Shown: positions 33,204 to 43,478 of the stretch, piece after piece | How positions within the stretch are numbered: position 1 is the stretch's first letter | How the letters are laid out: each line of letters starts with the position of its first letter | Source: JACPDH01 sp041671505 | GTDB lineage: Bacteria > Acidobacteriota > Thermoanaerobaculia > Gp7-AA8 | DNA: 64,000 nucleotides | Direction: 5' to 3' | Assembly: GCA_041671505.1 (NCBI GenBank) | Contig: JBAZBK010000016.1 | Span: forward strand, 62,001 to 126,000 | Notes under the pieces: model-generated | Told to the model about the DNA's origin: nothing | Seen by the model: the letters and a program-made list of their open reading frames with translations, nothing else | Databases searched by the model: none | Made by a program: the position numbers and the translations under genes

Positions 33204-33893
33204 CTAACTCCCCGCGCGCAGCGGCACGACGGCGCCGCTGACGTTCGCCGCGCCGTCGCCGACGAGGAAGGCGATCGTCTCTGCGACGCGCTCGAGCGGT
33301 ATGAGCCCGCTCGCGCCGGAGCCCTTCATCGCCGGAGTGGCGAGCGAGCCCGGGGCGATGGCGTTCACCGTGATTCCGGTTCCCGCGAGCTCCTTCGCCG
33401 TGAGCTCGACGAGCGTGCAGAGCGCAGACTTCGAAACCGTGTACGCCGCCATGCCCGCAGGCTTCGCAAGCGCCGCTTCCGATGCGACCGCGACGATGCG
33501 TCCGCTTCCGTTCGCCCGAAGGTGCGGAATGGCGGCACGGAACGCGAAGACCGCCGCGAGCAGATTCAGCGACAGAATCTGGTCCCAGACTCCGCGCTCC
33601 GTCCCCTCCACCGTGCCGGACGCGAATCCGCCGGCGAGGTGCACGAGCGCGTAAAGGCCACCGGTACTCGCCGCGATCTTCCCGATCGCCGCCGCAACTC
33701 CCGCGTCGTCGGTGAGATCGGCCTTCACGCCGGCGAGCTCGGCCGGCGCGCCTAACCTCGCGCGCAGCGCCTCGTATCCCTCGACGCGGTTGTAGAGCAC
33801 GACCGTGCGATAGTCACCCAGAAGCCTCGCGACGACCGCGGCCCCGAGACCTCCCGTGCCACCGGTCACGACGATGGTCTTCATCTCGCTCAT
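33204..33893 (-). CDS. Short-chain dehydrogenase/reductase
   Basis: A 229-residue Rossmann protein: nucleotide motif TGGTGGLG (TGxxxGxG), LVHLAGG in place of the usual NNAG, catalytic Ser in VAVASEAAL, and Tyr-x3-Lys as YTVSK. A C-terminal PGSLATPAM follows. NAD(P)-dependent oxidation or reduction of an alcohol or ketone; substrate unknown. No partner in an operon: the next minus-strand gene starts over 90 bases away. The product is cytosolic. Confidence 0.9.
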   Translation of the reverse strand: MSEMKTIVVTGGTGGLGAAVVARLLGDYRTVVLYNRVEGYEALRARLGAPAELAGVKADLTDDAGVAAAIGKIAASTGGLYALVHLAGGFASGTVEGTERGVWDQILSLNLLAAVFAFRAAIPHLRANGSGRIVAVASEAALAKPAGMAAYTVSKSALCTLVELTAKELAGTGITVNAIAPGSLATPAMKGSGASGLIPLERVAETIAFLVGDGAANVSGAVVPLRAGS

Positions 33894-33984
33894 CGGATCA
33901 CCTCCGAGGCGCGCAGGGCAGCGGTCGCTGCGCGGTCGCGCCGGGTTCGGGGATGCTCAACGATAGCTCAATTCGCTCCGCGCA

Positions 33985-34428
33985 TCAGCACGATGCTCGA
34001 TCGCAATATCCCGTGAGCGCGATCTCGGCGAGCACGTGGTCGTCCATCGCACGCTCGAGGTCGGCCCTCGTCGCCTCGCGCGTCAGCTCGAGCTCGGTAT
34101 CGAGCGCGTAGAGCCTGAAGGCGTAGCAACGCTCCCGGTCACGGGCGCAGGGGCCGGCGCCCCACGCGTTCTGCTTCCACGAGTTCCGGCCGACCACGGC
34201 GTCGAGCGTCCTGCCTTCGATGACGCCCGCCACCGCCGCGGGGATGTTCCAGACCACGAAGTGGTCGCGGACTTCAGCGGGAGCGGTCAGGTCGTCGATC
34301 ACGAGGGCGAGCGTCTTCGCTCCGTGGGGAATCTTCGAGAAGACGAGCGGCGGAATGCCTCCTCCGTCGCAGGTGTACTGCATCGGGATGGTCGTACCTT
34401 CGGCGAATGCAGGGCTTTCGAGCTTCAT
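33985..34428 (-). CDS. YbhB/YbcL-type PEBP family protein
   Basis: A 147-residue protein of the phosphatidylethanolamine-binding (Raf kinase inhibitor-like) family: SPAFAEGTTIPMQYTCDGGGIPPLVF near the start, TLALVIDDLTAPAEVRDHFVVWNIP with the DDxxAP and HWxxxNIP-type ligand pocket, and GPCARDRERCYAFRLYALD. The pocket binds small anions or phospholipid heads. ATG 34428 begins the conserved domain; the frame continues upstream to 34548 without homologous sequence, and an AAGGAG lies about 12 bases upstream. Confidence 0.88.
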   Translation of the reverse strand: MKLESPAFAEGTTIPMQYTCDGGGIPPLVFSKIPHGAKTLALVIDDLTAPAEVRDHFVVWNIPAAVAGVIEGRTLDAVVGRNSWKQNAWGAGPCARDRERCYAFRLYALDTELELTREATRADLERAMDDHVLAEIALTGYCDRASC

Positions 34429-34547
34429 GGGTGGCACCCTCTCCTTCAGCATAAGTAGCCGAGCGGATGCGAGCGCGGGTGTGGTGGTCGTCACGCGGCG
34501 ATGTGTCGTCGCGCGGCGGGACGGGAGGGTGGGAGAGCGGAAATCCA

Positions 34548-34680
34548 CGAGTTAACGATTGAAGAGCCATGAGTTAAGAGTCAAGAGTCAAAAGAGAAGA
34601 GTGATGAGTTTCCGGGCTGGCGGCCGGCCCGTCCCCAACTCTTAACTCTTCACTTCTCTCTCTTCACTCTTCACTCGTCT
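34548..34680. repeat. Imperfect heptad inverted repeat
   Basis: The pyrimidine arm (about 34636-34680) reads as consecutive heptamers AACTCTT, AACTCTT, CACTTCT, CTCTCTT, CACTCTT, CACTCGT. The purine arm at about 34548-34610 is its imperfect reverse complement (GAGTTAAGAG, AGAGTGATGAGTT). The GC-rich loop is GGGCTGGCGGCCGGCCCG. No gene. Confidence 0.85.
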
Positions 34681-34765
34681 GGCCCTCCTCTCCTCCCGCA
34701 GCTCCGCCCTCGTCGCTCCTCTCGTTGTGCCGGCGAGACGCCCGCGCTACGAGCTTCCCGCCTGC

Positions 34766-34842
34766 CTTGGCCTCTGGCCTTTGGCCTGTGGCCTGCTCAT
34801 CGCCTCTCGCCTCTCGCCTATCTCGCCCAAATCCGCTATCAT
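34766..34842 (+). promoter_or_regulatory. Heptad array leading into candidate hppA promoter
   Basis: From 34766 the sequence runs in 7-nt steps (GGCCTCT, GGCCTTT, GGCCTGT, GGCCTGC, TCATCGC, CTCTCGC, CTCTCGC). About 18 bases after it ends lies TATCAT (34837-34842), a good -10. The transcript would have a leader of roughly 175 nt before hppA. No -35 consensus is visible. Promoter call is inference. Confidence 0.5.
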
Positions 34843-35022
34843 CCGCGCGCCATTCGGAGGGGCCCTCGGACGGGGTCTGTCCGCGCGCTTCCCGCGGCCC
34901 TGGGCCGAATCGCATAACTTCTTACCGTTCAAGGCAAACCGTCCCGGAACCTGCGACTGGATCCGGGGCAGAACTTGGTAACGAAACTCCGTCCCCGGCC
35001 GGGGACGACTCTGGAGGGATTC

Positions 35023-37467
<2,445 letters not shown>

Positions 37468-37489
37468 GTTGCTACGACAGGTTGTGTTG

Positions 37490-37517
37490 CGACGGCCGCC
37501 CGAGAGGGCGGCCGTCG
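37490..37517 (+). terminator. Hairpin after hppA
   Basis: CGACGGCCGCCC and GGGCGGCCGTCG form a perfect 12-bp stem with a GAGA tetraloop, 22 bases after the hppA stop. Only TGCGTT follows, so termination may be weak. Confidence 0.65.
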
Positions 37518-37526
37518 TGCGTTGGG

Positions 37527-37688
37527 GCAGGCGAAAGGCGAGAGGCGATGAGCAGGCCGGAGATAGCGTATCCGGCATGACGTGCCGCCCGCATGGTCGT
37601 TTCGCCCGCCTGCTCATCGCCTTTCGCCCCTCGACTTTCGCCCTCGGCCTCCGGCCTGCTCATCGCCTCTCGCCTTTCGCCTCTCGCC
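37527..37688. repeat. Heptad inverted repeat between hppA and membrane rhodanese
   Basis: A reverse-oriented copy of the GCCTGCTCATCGCC word lies at 37527-37558, and forward copies at 37608-37630 and 37654-37688, giving a palindrome with two alternative partners. The forward part reads in 7-nt steps (CCTTTCG, CCCCTCG, ACTTTCG, CCCTCGG, CCTCCGG). No gene lies in 37468-37774. Confidence 0.85.
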
Positions 37689-37774
37689 TCGCGTCTGAAG
37701 TGACGTCCCTCACCCGCCCCCGCCTCCAGGTCTGCGATACTCCGCCCAGCAATTTCGAAGGGAGCACGACGTCG

Positions 37775-38335
37775 ATGACGGCACAGCAAGGGAAAACGGC
37801 AGGGGGACAGGGCCAGTGGATCGGAGGGTTCGCCGCCGGCGTTCTCGTCGTCGCGCTCGCAGGCGGAGCCTGGTGGCTGATGCAGAAGAAGCCGGCGCCG
37901 GTGGCTCCGGTCGCGCCGGCGCCTCAGGCGATGCAGATGCCGGTGACCGCTCCCGCACAGGAAGAGAAGGACCACGCCGAGCTCGAGAAGCTCGTCGCAC
38001 AGGTGCCGAGGATTTCGCCCGACGCCCTCGACGAAGAGCTCAAGGCGGGAACGGCAATCGTCATCGATGTGCGCGACCAGCAGGCCTACATCGAAGACCA
38101 CATTCCCGGCGCGTGGCAGATGCCGCTCCAGTTCGTCGAAGGTGAGATCTCCTACATGCCGAAGGACAAGAAGATCGTCACCTACTGCGCCTGCCCCGCC
38201 GAGGAAACGAGCGGACGCGCCGTGCTGATCCTGCAGAAGGGAGGCCTCGAGAACGTCGCGGCGCTCCAGGGAGGAATCGATCTCTGGCGCGAAATGAAGC
38301 TCCCGCTCGAAAAGGGGCTTCCGCCGAAGAATTGA
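37775..38335 (+). CDS. Membrane-anchored periplasmic rhodanese
   Basis: A 186-residue protein: one N-terminal transmembrane helix (about 15-37, GGFAAGVLVVALAGGAWWLM), a Pro/Ala linker, then a rhodanese domain with VIDVRDQQAYIEDHIPGAWQMP. The active loop is Cys138-Ala-Cys140-Pro-Ala-Glu-Glu-Thr-Ser, a two-Cys variant of the usual CxxGxR loop. The domain would face the periplasm. It lies 279 bases upstream of a tetraheme cytochrome, so sulfur or redox chemistry in the periplasm is plausible. GAAGGGA is the ribosome site. Confidence 0.88.
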   Translation: MTAQQGKTAGGQGQWIGGFAAGVLVVALAGGAWWLMQKKPAPVAPVAPAPQAMQMPVTAPAQEEKDHAELEKLVAQVPRISPDALDEELKAGTAIVIDVRDQQAYIEDHIPGAWQMPLQFVEGEISYMPKDKKIVTYCACPAEETSGRAVLILQKGGLENVAALQGGIDLWREMKLPLEKGLPPKN

Positions 38336-38614
38336 GTTCCACCGGTGCTGGGATTGGATGACCCAAATGTGCCGGAGCTCCGTCGCGCAGTCGATGCCGC
38401 CACGCGCAGCGTTACGTCACCGTTTTCGGACGCCTCCGCCCTCAGACACGGACATCACATCGAGAGGTGTGCGCCATCGCATAGACAGCGCCTCCCGGTT
38501 TGGGTATACGATTCCGGCATGGTGTTCGCAGTGTATCTTTGTGCTTAACATGCCCGCCGACGCACGCGAAAAGGGCACGACGGGTCAGCTCGATCAACAA
38601 AGGAGACAATCCAG

Positions 38615-39007
38615 ATGAAAAAGTTCGTAACGATCTTCCTCAGCGCCCTCGTCGTGATGCTCTTCAGCACCGGTGCTTTCGCCACGAAGGCCAACCAGGC
38701 TCCCGCCAAGATCACGGTCAACGAAGCCGCCAAGAAGCAGCCCGCCGTCACCTTCGACCACGCTGCCCACGGCAAGCTCACCAAGTGCGAGACGTGCCAT
38801 CACACCCAGAAGGGGCTGGCCGCGACCTCCGCAGACGAAGTCAAGAAGTGCTCCTCGTGCCACATGACCCCCGAGAAGGCCGAGACCCCGAAGATGTCCG
38901 AGATGTCGATGACGAAGAACCCCTTCCACATCTCCTGCGTCAAGTGTCACAAGGATTCGAAGAACGCGAAAGCGCCGACCAAGTGCACTGACTGCCACAA
39001 GAAGTAA
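38615..39007 (+). CDS. Periplasmic tetraheme cytochrome c (cytochrome c3-like)
   Basis: A 130-residue exported protein (signal peptide ends near GAFA). It has four heme sites: CETCH, CSSCH, CVKCH and CTDCH, with extra His in FDHAAHG and after CETCHH that can act as distal ligands. Spacing and size match class III (c3/c7-type) cytochromes, low-potential electron carriers used by anaerobes with hydrogenases or sulfur and metal reductases. The presence of this carrier fits an anaerobic or facultative host. A typical AAAGGAGA site precedes the ATG, and a strong terminator follows. Confidence 0.95.
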   Translation: MKKFVTIFLSALVVMLFSTGAFATKANQAPAKITVNEAAKKQPAVTFDHAAHGKLTKCETCHHTQKGLAATSADEVKKCSSCHMTPEKAETPKMSEMSMTKNPFHISCVKCHKDSKNAKAPTKCTDCHKK

Positions 39008-39033
39008 TCACGATCCGCAAAGCTGATCACTCA

Positions 39034-39067
39034 CGGCCCGTCGCGCGACCTGCGCGGCGGGCCGTTT
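39034..39067 (+). terminator. Intrinsic terminator after the cytochrome gene
   Basis: CGGCCCGTCGCGC and GCGCGGCGGGCCG pair (one mismatch) around a GACCT loop, then TTTT at about 39065. It lies 27 bases after the cytochrome stop. Confidence 0.85.
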
Positions 39068-39072
39068 TGCGT

Positions 39073-39355
39073 CAGGCGAGAGGCGAGGAGGCGAGAGGCG
39101 ATGAGCAGGCGGGGGAACATACTGAGTGCCGAGACAGAACTAAGGGGTTGAAGAGACGTGCGACGAAAACGAGAAAAGCGAGACGAGAGAAAAGTGAAGA
39201 GCTACGAGTTGAGAATCCGCTCCGCCTTCGCGCTCAACTCTTAACTCTTCACTTTTCTCTCTTCACCTTTCTCTCGTCTTCGTCGCACATCAACCTCTCC
39301 ACTCGCTACCGCTCCCCGCCTGCTCATCGCCTCTCGCCTCCTCGCCTCTCGCCTG
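39073..39355. repeat. Nested palindrome: perfect 42-bp outer arms, inner heptad hairpin
   Basis: Bases 39073-39114 and 39314-39355 are exact 42-bp reverse complements (six heptads each). Within the 199-nt interval, about 39155-39220 and 39235-39300 form a second imperfect palindrome; its right arm reads AACTCTT, AACTCTT, CACTTTT, CTCTCTT, CACCTTT, CTCTCGT, CTTCGTC. The right outer arm ends three bases before the stop of the SDR gene. Confidence 0.95.
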
Positions 39356-39357
39356 CC

Positions 39358-40155
39358 TCACAACGGCTCCGGCGAATACCCGTACGCGGTGAAACCGCCG
39401 TCGACCGAGAGGATCTGGCCGGTGACGTACGACGCAGCGGGCATGCAGAGGAAGGCGACGGCGGTGGCGATTTCGCTCGGCTCGGCGATCCGGCCGATCG
39501 GCGTGCGCGCGAGGATCCGCTCGAGGTAAACCGGGTTGGCGAGCACCGGCTCGGCGAGCGGCGTGCGCGTGTACCAGGGAGCGATCGTGTTCACGCGGAT
39601 CTGGTCGCGGGCCCACTCGACGGCGAGCACGCGGCCGAGGTGGCCCATCGCGGCTTTCGTCATCGCGTAGATCGCGCCGGTTCCCGTCGTCGTGAGCCCG
39701 GCAACCGAGCCGACGAAGACGACCGACGCCCGTCCCGAGAGCACGAGCCTTCCGTGCATCGTGCGCGACAGCTTGAACGCGGACGAGAGGTTCGTCTTGA
39801 AGATCCGCTCGATCTCGTCGTCGTCGTACTCGAGCGCGCGCTTGCGGATGTTCATCCCGGCGTTGTTGACGAGGATGTCGAGTCGCTCCCATCCGTCAGG
39901 CATCGCAGCCACGACCGCGTCTCGCCCCTCGGGCTTCGAGACGTCCGCCGCGCAGCCCCAGGCATCGAAGCCGGCGAGGCGGAGCGCGGTGACCGTCTGC
40001 TCGACTTCGTCGGCGTTTCTCGCAACGATGCCGACCGACGCACCGAGGCGCGCGAGCTCCTCCGCGACGGCGCGGCCAATTCCCTTCGTCGCCCCGGTGA
40101 CGACGGCGTTCATTCCGTCGAGCCTCCAGCGGCTGTCGATCGTTTTCTCGCTCAT
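39358..40155 (-). CDS. Short-chain dehydrogenase (tropinone-reductase-like)
   Basis: A 265-residue classical SDR: TGATKGIG nucleotide motif, NNAG in LVNNAGMNIRK, catalytic Ser in VGSVAG, Tyr-x3-Lys as YAMTK, and the C-terminal VDGGFTAYG. The NARNADEV-like stretch (IVARNADEVEQT) has Arg after the second strand, favouring NADPH. The N-terminal RWRLDGMNAVVTGATKG resembles tropinone-reductase-type oxidoreductases. Its start overlaps the stop of the acetyltransferase (ATGA), so they are one operon. Substrate unknown. Confidence 0.92.
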   Translation of the reverse strand: MSEKTIDSRWRLDGMNAVVTGATKGIGRAVAEELARLGASVGIVARNADEVEQTVTALRLAGFDAWGCAADVSKPEGRDAVVAAMPDGWERLDILVNNAGMNIRKRALEYDDDEIERIFKTNLSSAFKLSRTMHGRLVLSGRASVVFVGSVAGLTTTGTGAIYAMTKAAMGHLGRVLAVEWARDQIRVNTIAPWYTRTPLAEPVLANPVYLERILARTPIGRIAEPSEIATAVAFLCMPAASYVTGQILSVDGGFTAYGYSPEPL

Positions 40156-40817
40156 GCACGCGCTCCCTTTGCCTTCGGCTTCGTCCTCGCGGTCCCTCTG
40201 TGGTTCACGAGACTCTTCACGTAAATCGGGCGTCCGTCGCCCGGGTTGATTCGCTCGAAGCCGCAGCGCTCGAACAGCGCCGGCACGCCGGTCCAGGCGA
40301 ACGGCCCGGGAAGCTGCGCCCCGCTCGCAAGCATCTTCTGCGGATAGCCCTCGATCGCGGTCGCGCCACGACTTCGCGCAAGCTCCACGGCCGCCTCGAG
40401 CATCGCGGTCGCGACTCCCTTGCCGCGATGCTTCGTCGGAATGAAGAAGCAGGTGACCGACCAGGTCGTCGACGCCCACTCGGTCTGCAGAACGCGGCTT
40501 CTCTCGAGCGCCGGAAAATCGCCGCGCGGGCCGATCGAGCACCAGCCGACCGGCTCGTTCCCTTCGAACGCGAGGATGCCGTGGACTTCGCCCGAGGTAA
40601 CGAGCCGCTCGAACGCGACCCTGTTAGGCTCGCCGAGCGACGCGCGCCAGCGCTTGCCGCCGAATTCCGAGCGCCAGGCCATGCACCAGCAGCCACCGCA
40701 GGCGCCTCGCGGGCCGAAAAGACGCTCGATCACGCCAAAGTCGCTGCGGCGAAGGGGGCGGACGCGGAGGGGAGCGGCAGGAGCGGATTGCGGTTTCGTC
40801 GTCGGCGTTTTCGGCAT
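40152..40817 (-). CDS. GNAT family N-acetyltransferase
   Basis: A 221-residue protein with a GNAT core: RVRPLRRSDFGVIERLFG, the substrate strand GILAFEGNEPVGWCSIGPR, VTCFFIPTKHRGKGVATAMLEAAVELARSRG with the acetyl-CoA loop RGKGVA (Q/RxxGxG/A), and ALFERCGFERI near the end. A Cys-rich start (GACGGCWCMAW) is typical of one uncharacterised GNAT branch. ATG 40817 has GAGGTG six bases upstream; the longer frame to 40850 is unsupported. Coupled to the SDR. Confidence 0.9.
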   Translation of the reverse strand: MPKTPTTKPQSAPAAPLRVRPLRRSDFGVIERLFGPRGACGGCWCMAWRSEFGGKRWRASLGEPNRVAFERLVTSGEVHGILAFEGNEPVGWCSIGPRGDFPALERSRVLQTEWASTTWSVTCFFIPTKHRGKGVATAMLEAAVELARSRGATAIEGYPQKMLASGAQLPGPFAWTGVPALFERCGFERINPGDGRPIYVKSLVNHRGTARTKPKAKGARA

Positions 40818-40861
40818 GACACACCTCGCGCAGACGAAACGATAACGCAAACCCCTGTCGC

Positions 40862-40985
40862 GCCGCTGAAGCGGCGCCGTGAATATCGCGACGCCGCGCG
40901 TTCCCCCGGCTGAAGCCGGGGGCTACCGATGTCCCGGCGCTGGCGCGCCTATTCTCGGGGCTGTCGCCCCGAGCTAACCATCGCG
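40862..40985. repeat. REP-like hairpin cluster
   Basis: CGCCGCTGAAGCGGCG, CCCCCGGCTGAAGCCGGGGGCTACCGAT (the inverted counterpart of the module near 13130) and TCGGGGCTGTCGCCCCGA follow one another. No gene is present in 40818-41152 apart from this and the heptad array that follows it. Confidence 0.8.
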
Positions 40986-41054
40986 GCTGAACGGGGCACA
41001 CCGGAACTTTGGCTGCGTTGACCTTTGCCCGGTTACCTTGGAGCTCAAACCTTC

Positions 41055-41146
41055 GACCTCAGACCTCGGCCCCTCGCCTGCTCTGGCCTCTGGCCTGCTC
41101 ATCGCCTCTCGCCTCTCGCCTCTCGCCTCTCGCCTTCCCATACAAT
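41055..41146 (+). promoter_or_regulatory. Heptad array plus -10 box for a leaderless start
   Basis: From about 41055 the sequence runs in 7-nt steps (CTCAGAC, CTCGGCC, CCTCGCC, TGCTCTG, GCCTCTG, GCCTGCT, CATCGCC, then TCTCGCC four times). It is followed by TACAAT (41141-41146), six bases before ATG 41153. A -10 box this close to the start implies a leaderless transcript. The array occupies the -35 region. Confidence 0.6.
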
Positions 41147-41152
41147 TGAGTT

Positions 41153-42022
41153 ATGTGCCGCTTCGTCGCCTACCAGGGCCACAAGGTTCTGATCGCCGAT
41201 CTGCTCTACCGACCGCGCCATTCGCTCGTGCAGCAGAGCCATCACTCGGAGATGCTTTCGCAGACCTTCAATGCCGACGGGTTCGGGGTCGGCTTCTACC
41301 TTGAGGGTGACGATCCCACCCCGTGCGTGATGCGGTCGACTGCGCCGGCCTGGTCGAACAGAAACCTCGAGAGCCTTTCGCGAAGGCTCGAATCGCCGCG
41401 CCTCTTCGCGCACATCCGTGCCGCTTCGCCAGGCTTTCCCGTTCAGGAGACGAACTGTCACCCGTTCCACCACGGGCGCTTCATGTTCATGCACAACGGC
41501 GCGATCGGCGAGTTCCAGAAGATCAAGCGCCGACTGCAGACGATGCTCTCGGACGCCTCCTGGGGCGTCATCGAAGGCTCGACCGACTCCGAGCATGCCT
41601 TCGCGCTCTTTATCGACGAGGTCGGCGGCGCCTGGGCCGAGCCGACGACAGGCGAGCTCCGCAAAGCCTTGCTCTCCACGATCGACAAACTCGTCCGCCT
41701 CACGCACGAGGCGGGAGTCTCCGAGATGATGGCGTGCAACTTCGCCGTCACCGACGGCTGCTCGATGGTCGTCTCGCGTTTCGTCCATGGCACCACGCGC
41801 GAGCCGGCATCGCTCTACTACTCCGCCGGGAGGGTGTACGAGTGCGTCGGAGACGACGGCGACATGGTCGACCCGTTCAGCGACCAGACGGGAGTCGTGA
41901 TGGTCGCGTCGGAACCGCTGACGAGGCGAGCCGCCGACTGGAACCCGATCCCGCCGAACCACACGATCTCCATCCGACCCGACTGCTCGTTCGAGATCGA
42001 GCCGATGGAGATCGGCGCGTGA
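41153..42022 (+). CDS. Class II glutamine amidotransferase (YafJ-like)
   Basis: A 289-residue Ntn-hydrolase-type amidotransferase. The nucleophile is Cys2, exposed after Met removal (MCRFVAYQG). Family motifs follow: NADGFGVGFY, RLFAHIRAASPG, NCHPFHHGRFMFMHNGAIGEF and STDSEHAFALFID. No synthase domain is attached, as in YafJ/EgtC-type proteins. It overlaps the ThrE-like gene (GTGA), so the two act together; a gamma-glutamyl or amide compound exported by the partner is a possible link. Translation appears leaderless: TACAAT lies six bases upstream and no ribosome site is seen. Confidence 0.92.
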   Translation: MCRFVAYQGHKVLIADLLYRPRHSLVQQSHHSEMLSQTFNADGFGVGFYLEGDDPTPCVMRSTAPAWSNRNLESLSRRLESPRLFAHIRAASPGFPVQETNCHPFHHGRFMFMHNGAIGEFQKIKRRLQTMLSDASWGVIEGSTDSEHAFALFIDEVGGAWAEPTTGELRKALLSTIDKLVRLTHEAGVSEMMACNFAVTDGCSMVVSRFVHGTTREPASLYYSAGRVYECVGDDGDMVDPFSDQTGVVMVASEPLTRRAADWNPIPPNHTISIRPDCSFEIEPMEIGA

Positions 42023-43245
42023 GCCGCGTCCCTAAGAAGGTCGTGGAGTCCGAGTTCATCATCAAGCTGATGCACTCGCTGCATCGCTACGGTACTCCCT
42101 CGCACCTGCTCGAGACCGGCATGACGGAGCTGACGCGCCTGCTCGGGATCGACGGACGCTTCTTCTCGCTCCCCACGGGTGTGTTCGCGTCGCTGGAGAA
42201 GCCGGGCGATCCCGCCTCGAGGCATGTGGAGATCATCCGCGTCGAGCAGACCGAGCTCGATCTCGGAAAGATGTCCGACGTTGCGCAGGTGGGGAACGCG
42301 GTGCTTCAGCGCGCGATGACGATCGACGAGGGCTCGCAGCGCCTCGACGAGATCCTCGCCGCGCCTCCCCGCTACGGGGCGCTCGTCACGCTGCTTGCCT
42401 TCGCGGTGACCTCCGGAGTCGCAGGCCGCTTCTTCGGCGCCGGCCTGCGCGAGGTGCTTCTCTCACTCGTCACGGGGCTCGCGGTCGGTCTCCTGTCTCT
42501 TTCGATCCCGCGCGCTCCCGCCATCGCGCGCATCTTCGAGGTCCTCTCGGGGATCCTCGTGTCGTTCATCGCGGTGGTCGGCGCGTCGATGATCGGCGGC
42601 GTGTCGATTCCGATCGTCACCCTCGCCGGGCTCATCGTCCTGGTTCCCGGCCTCACGCTCACGATCGCAATCTCCGAGATCGCGCAGCGAAGCCTCGTCT
42701 CAGGCACCTCGCGACTGCTCGGCGCGGTCGTGGTCTTCCTGATGCTCGGCTTCGGCGTGGCAGGCGGCGGCCAGCTCGGCGCGCTCATCGTCGGCCACGT
42801 CGCCGACCGGGCGCCGGTCGCGCTTCCCCTCTGGACCGAGGCGCTCGCGGTGCTGATCGCGACGGTGACGCTCACCGTCCTCATGCGCGCGCCGATCCGC
42901 GACCTCGGGGCGATCATGCTCGTCAGCGTCTGCACCTACGTCACGGTGCGCGTCGTCTCGCCCCACGCAGGCCCGGAGCTCGGCGTCTGCTGCGGCGCAA
43001 TCGTCGCCGGCGCGCTGAGCAACCTCCACGCACGCCACTGGAACCGCCCCGCCGGCCTCACCCGCCTCCCCGCGCTCATGCTGCTCGTACCTGGAGGCCT
43101 CGGCTTCACCGGCATCGCTTCGCTGCTGAAAGAAGACATCATCCACGGAATGACCACCGCATTCTCCGTGGCGTTGATCTCCGTCTCCCTCGTCGTCGGC
43201 CTGATCGTCGCGAACGCCGTCGTCGCGCCGAAGAGGGCGTTCTAA
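42019..43245 (+). CDS. ThrE-family threonine/serine exporter-like protein
   Basis: A 408-residue protein with the ThrE/DUF1212 layout: a cytoplasmic N-terminal domain (1-125; LMHSLHRYGTPSHLLETGMTELTRLLGI, LDEILAAPPRYG), then about ten membrane helices in two halves (PF06738 and PF12821 types), with LVPGLTLTIAISEIAQRSLVSGTSRLLGA and LMLLVPGGLGFTG as conserved blocks. Members export small neutral amino acids or organic acids. GTG 42019 overlaps the amidotransferase stop. Ends in a region of nested repeats. Confidence 0.9.
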   Translation: MSRVPKKVVESEFIIKLMHSLHRYGTPSHLLETGMTELTRLLGIDGRFFSLPTGVFASLEKPGDPASRHVEIIRVEQTELDLGKMSDVAQVGNAVLQRAMTIDEGSQRLDEILAAPPRYGALVTLLAFAVTSGVAGRFFGAGLREVLLSLVTGLAVGLLSLSIPRAPAIARIFEVLSGILVSFIAVVGASMIGGVSIPIVTLAGLIVLVPGLTLTIAISEIAQRSLVSGTSRLLGAVVVFLMLGFGVAGGGQLGALIVGHVADRAPVALPLWTEALAVLIATVTLTVLMRAPIRDLGAIMLVSVCTYVTVRVVSPHAGPELGVCCGAIVAGALSNLHARHWNRPAGLTRLPALMLLVPGGLGFTGIASLLKEDIIHGMTTAFSVALISVSLVVGLIVANAVVAPKRAF

Positions 43246-43247
43246 AA

Positions 43248-43465
43248 GCAGGCGCGAGACGAAAGGCGGTAGGCGATGAGCAGGCCTCATGTGGCGCAGA
43301 CACTCTTGTCTGCGCGTCGCCGAAGGCGACCTCGGCTCAGCACAGAGCGACTCAGCTTCTTGCCGTGCGTCGCGTTGCGCGCAGACAGGAGTGTCTGCGC
43401 CACAAAGGCAATGCTTCCTCTCCTGCTCATCGCCTCTCGCCTCTCGCCTCTCGCCTCTCGCCTCC
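43248..43465. repeat. Nested palindrome upstream of the NadR-like gene
   Basis: Outer arms: 43248-43286 (reverse copy of the GATGAGCAGGCC word) and 43422-43463 (CCTGCTCATCGCC followed by repeated TCTCGCC heptads). Inner arms: 43290-43316 and 43378-43404 are 27-bp reverse complements with one mismatch and contain a GCAGACACTCTTGTCTGC hairpin. The right outer arm runs directly into the TATGAT box of the next gene. Confidence 0.92.
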
Positions 43466-43466
43466 T

Positions 43467-43472
43467 TATGAT
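43467..43472 (+). promoter_or_regulatory. -10 box TATGAT for leaderless NadR-like gene
   Basis: TATGAT is followed by exactly six bases and then GTG 43479. No ribosome site exists, since the upstream bases are heptad repeat. The spacing equals that at 41141 and 58863, supporting a leaderless start. Confidence 0.6.
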
Positions 43473-43478
43473 GCTGTC

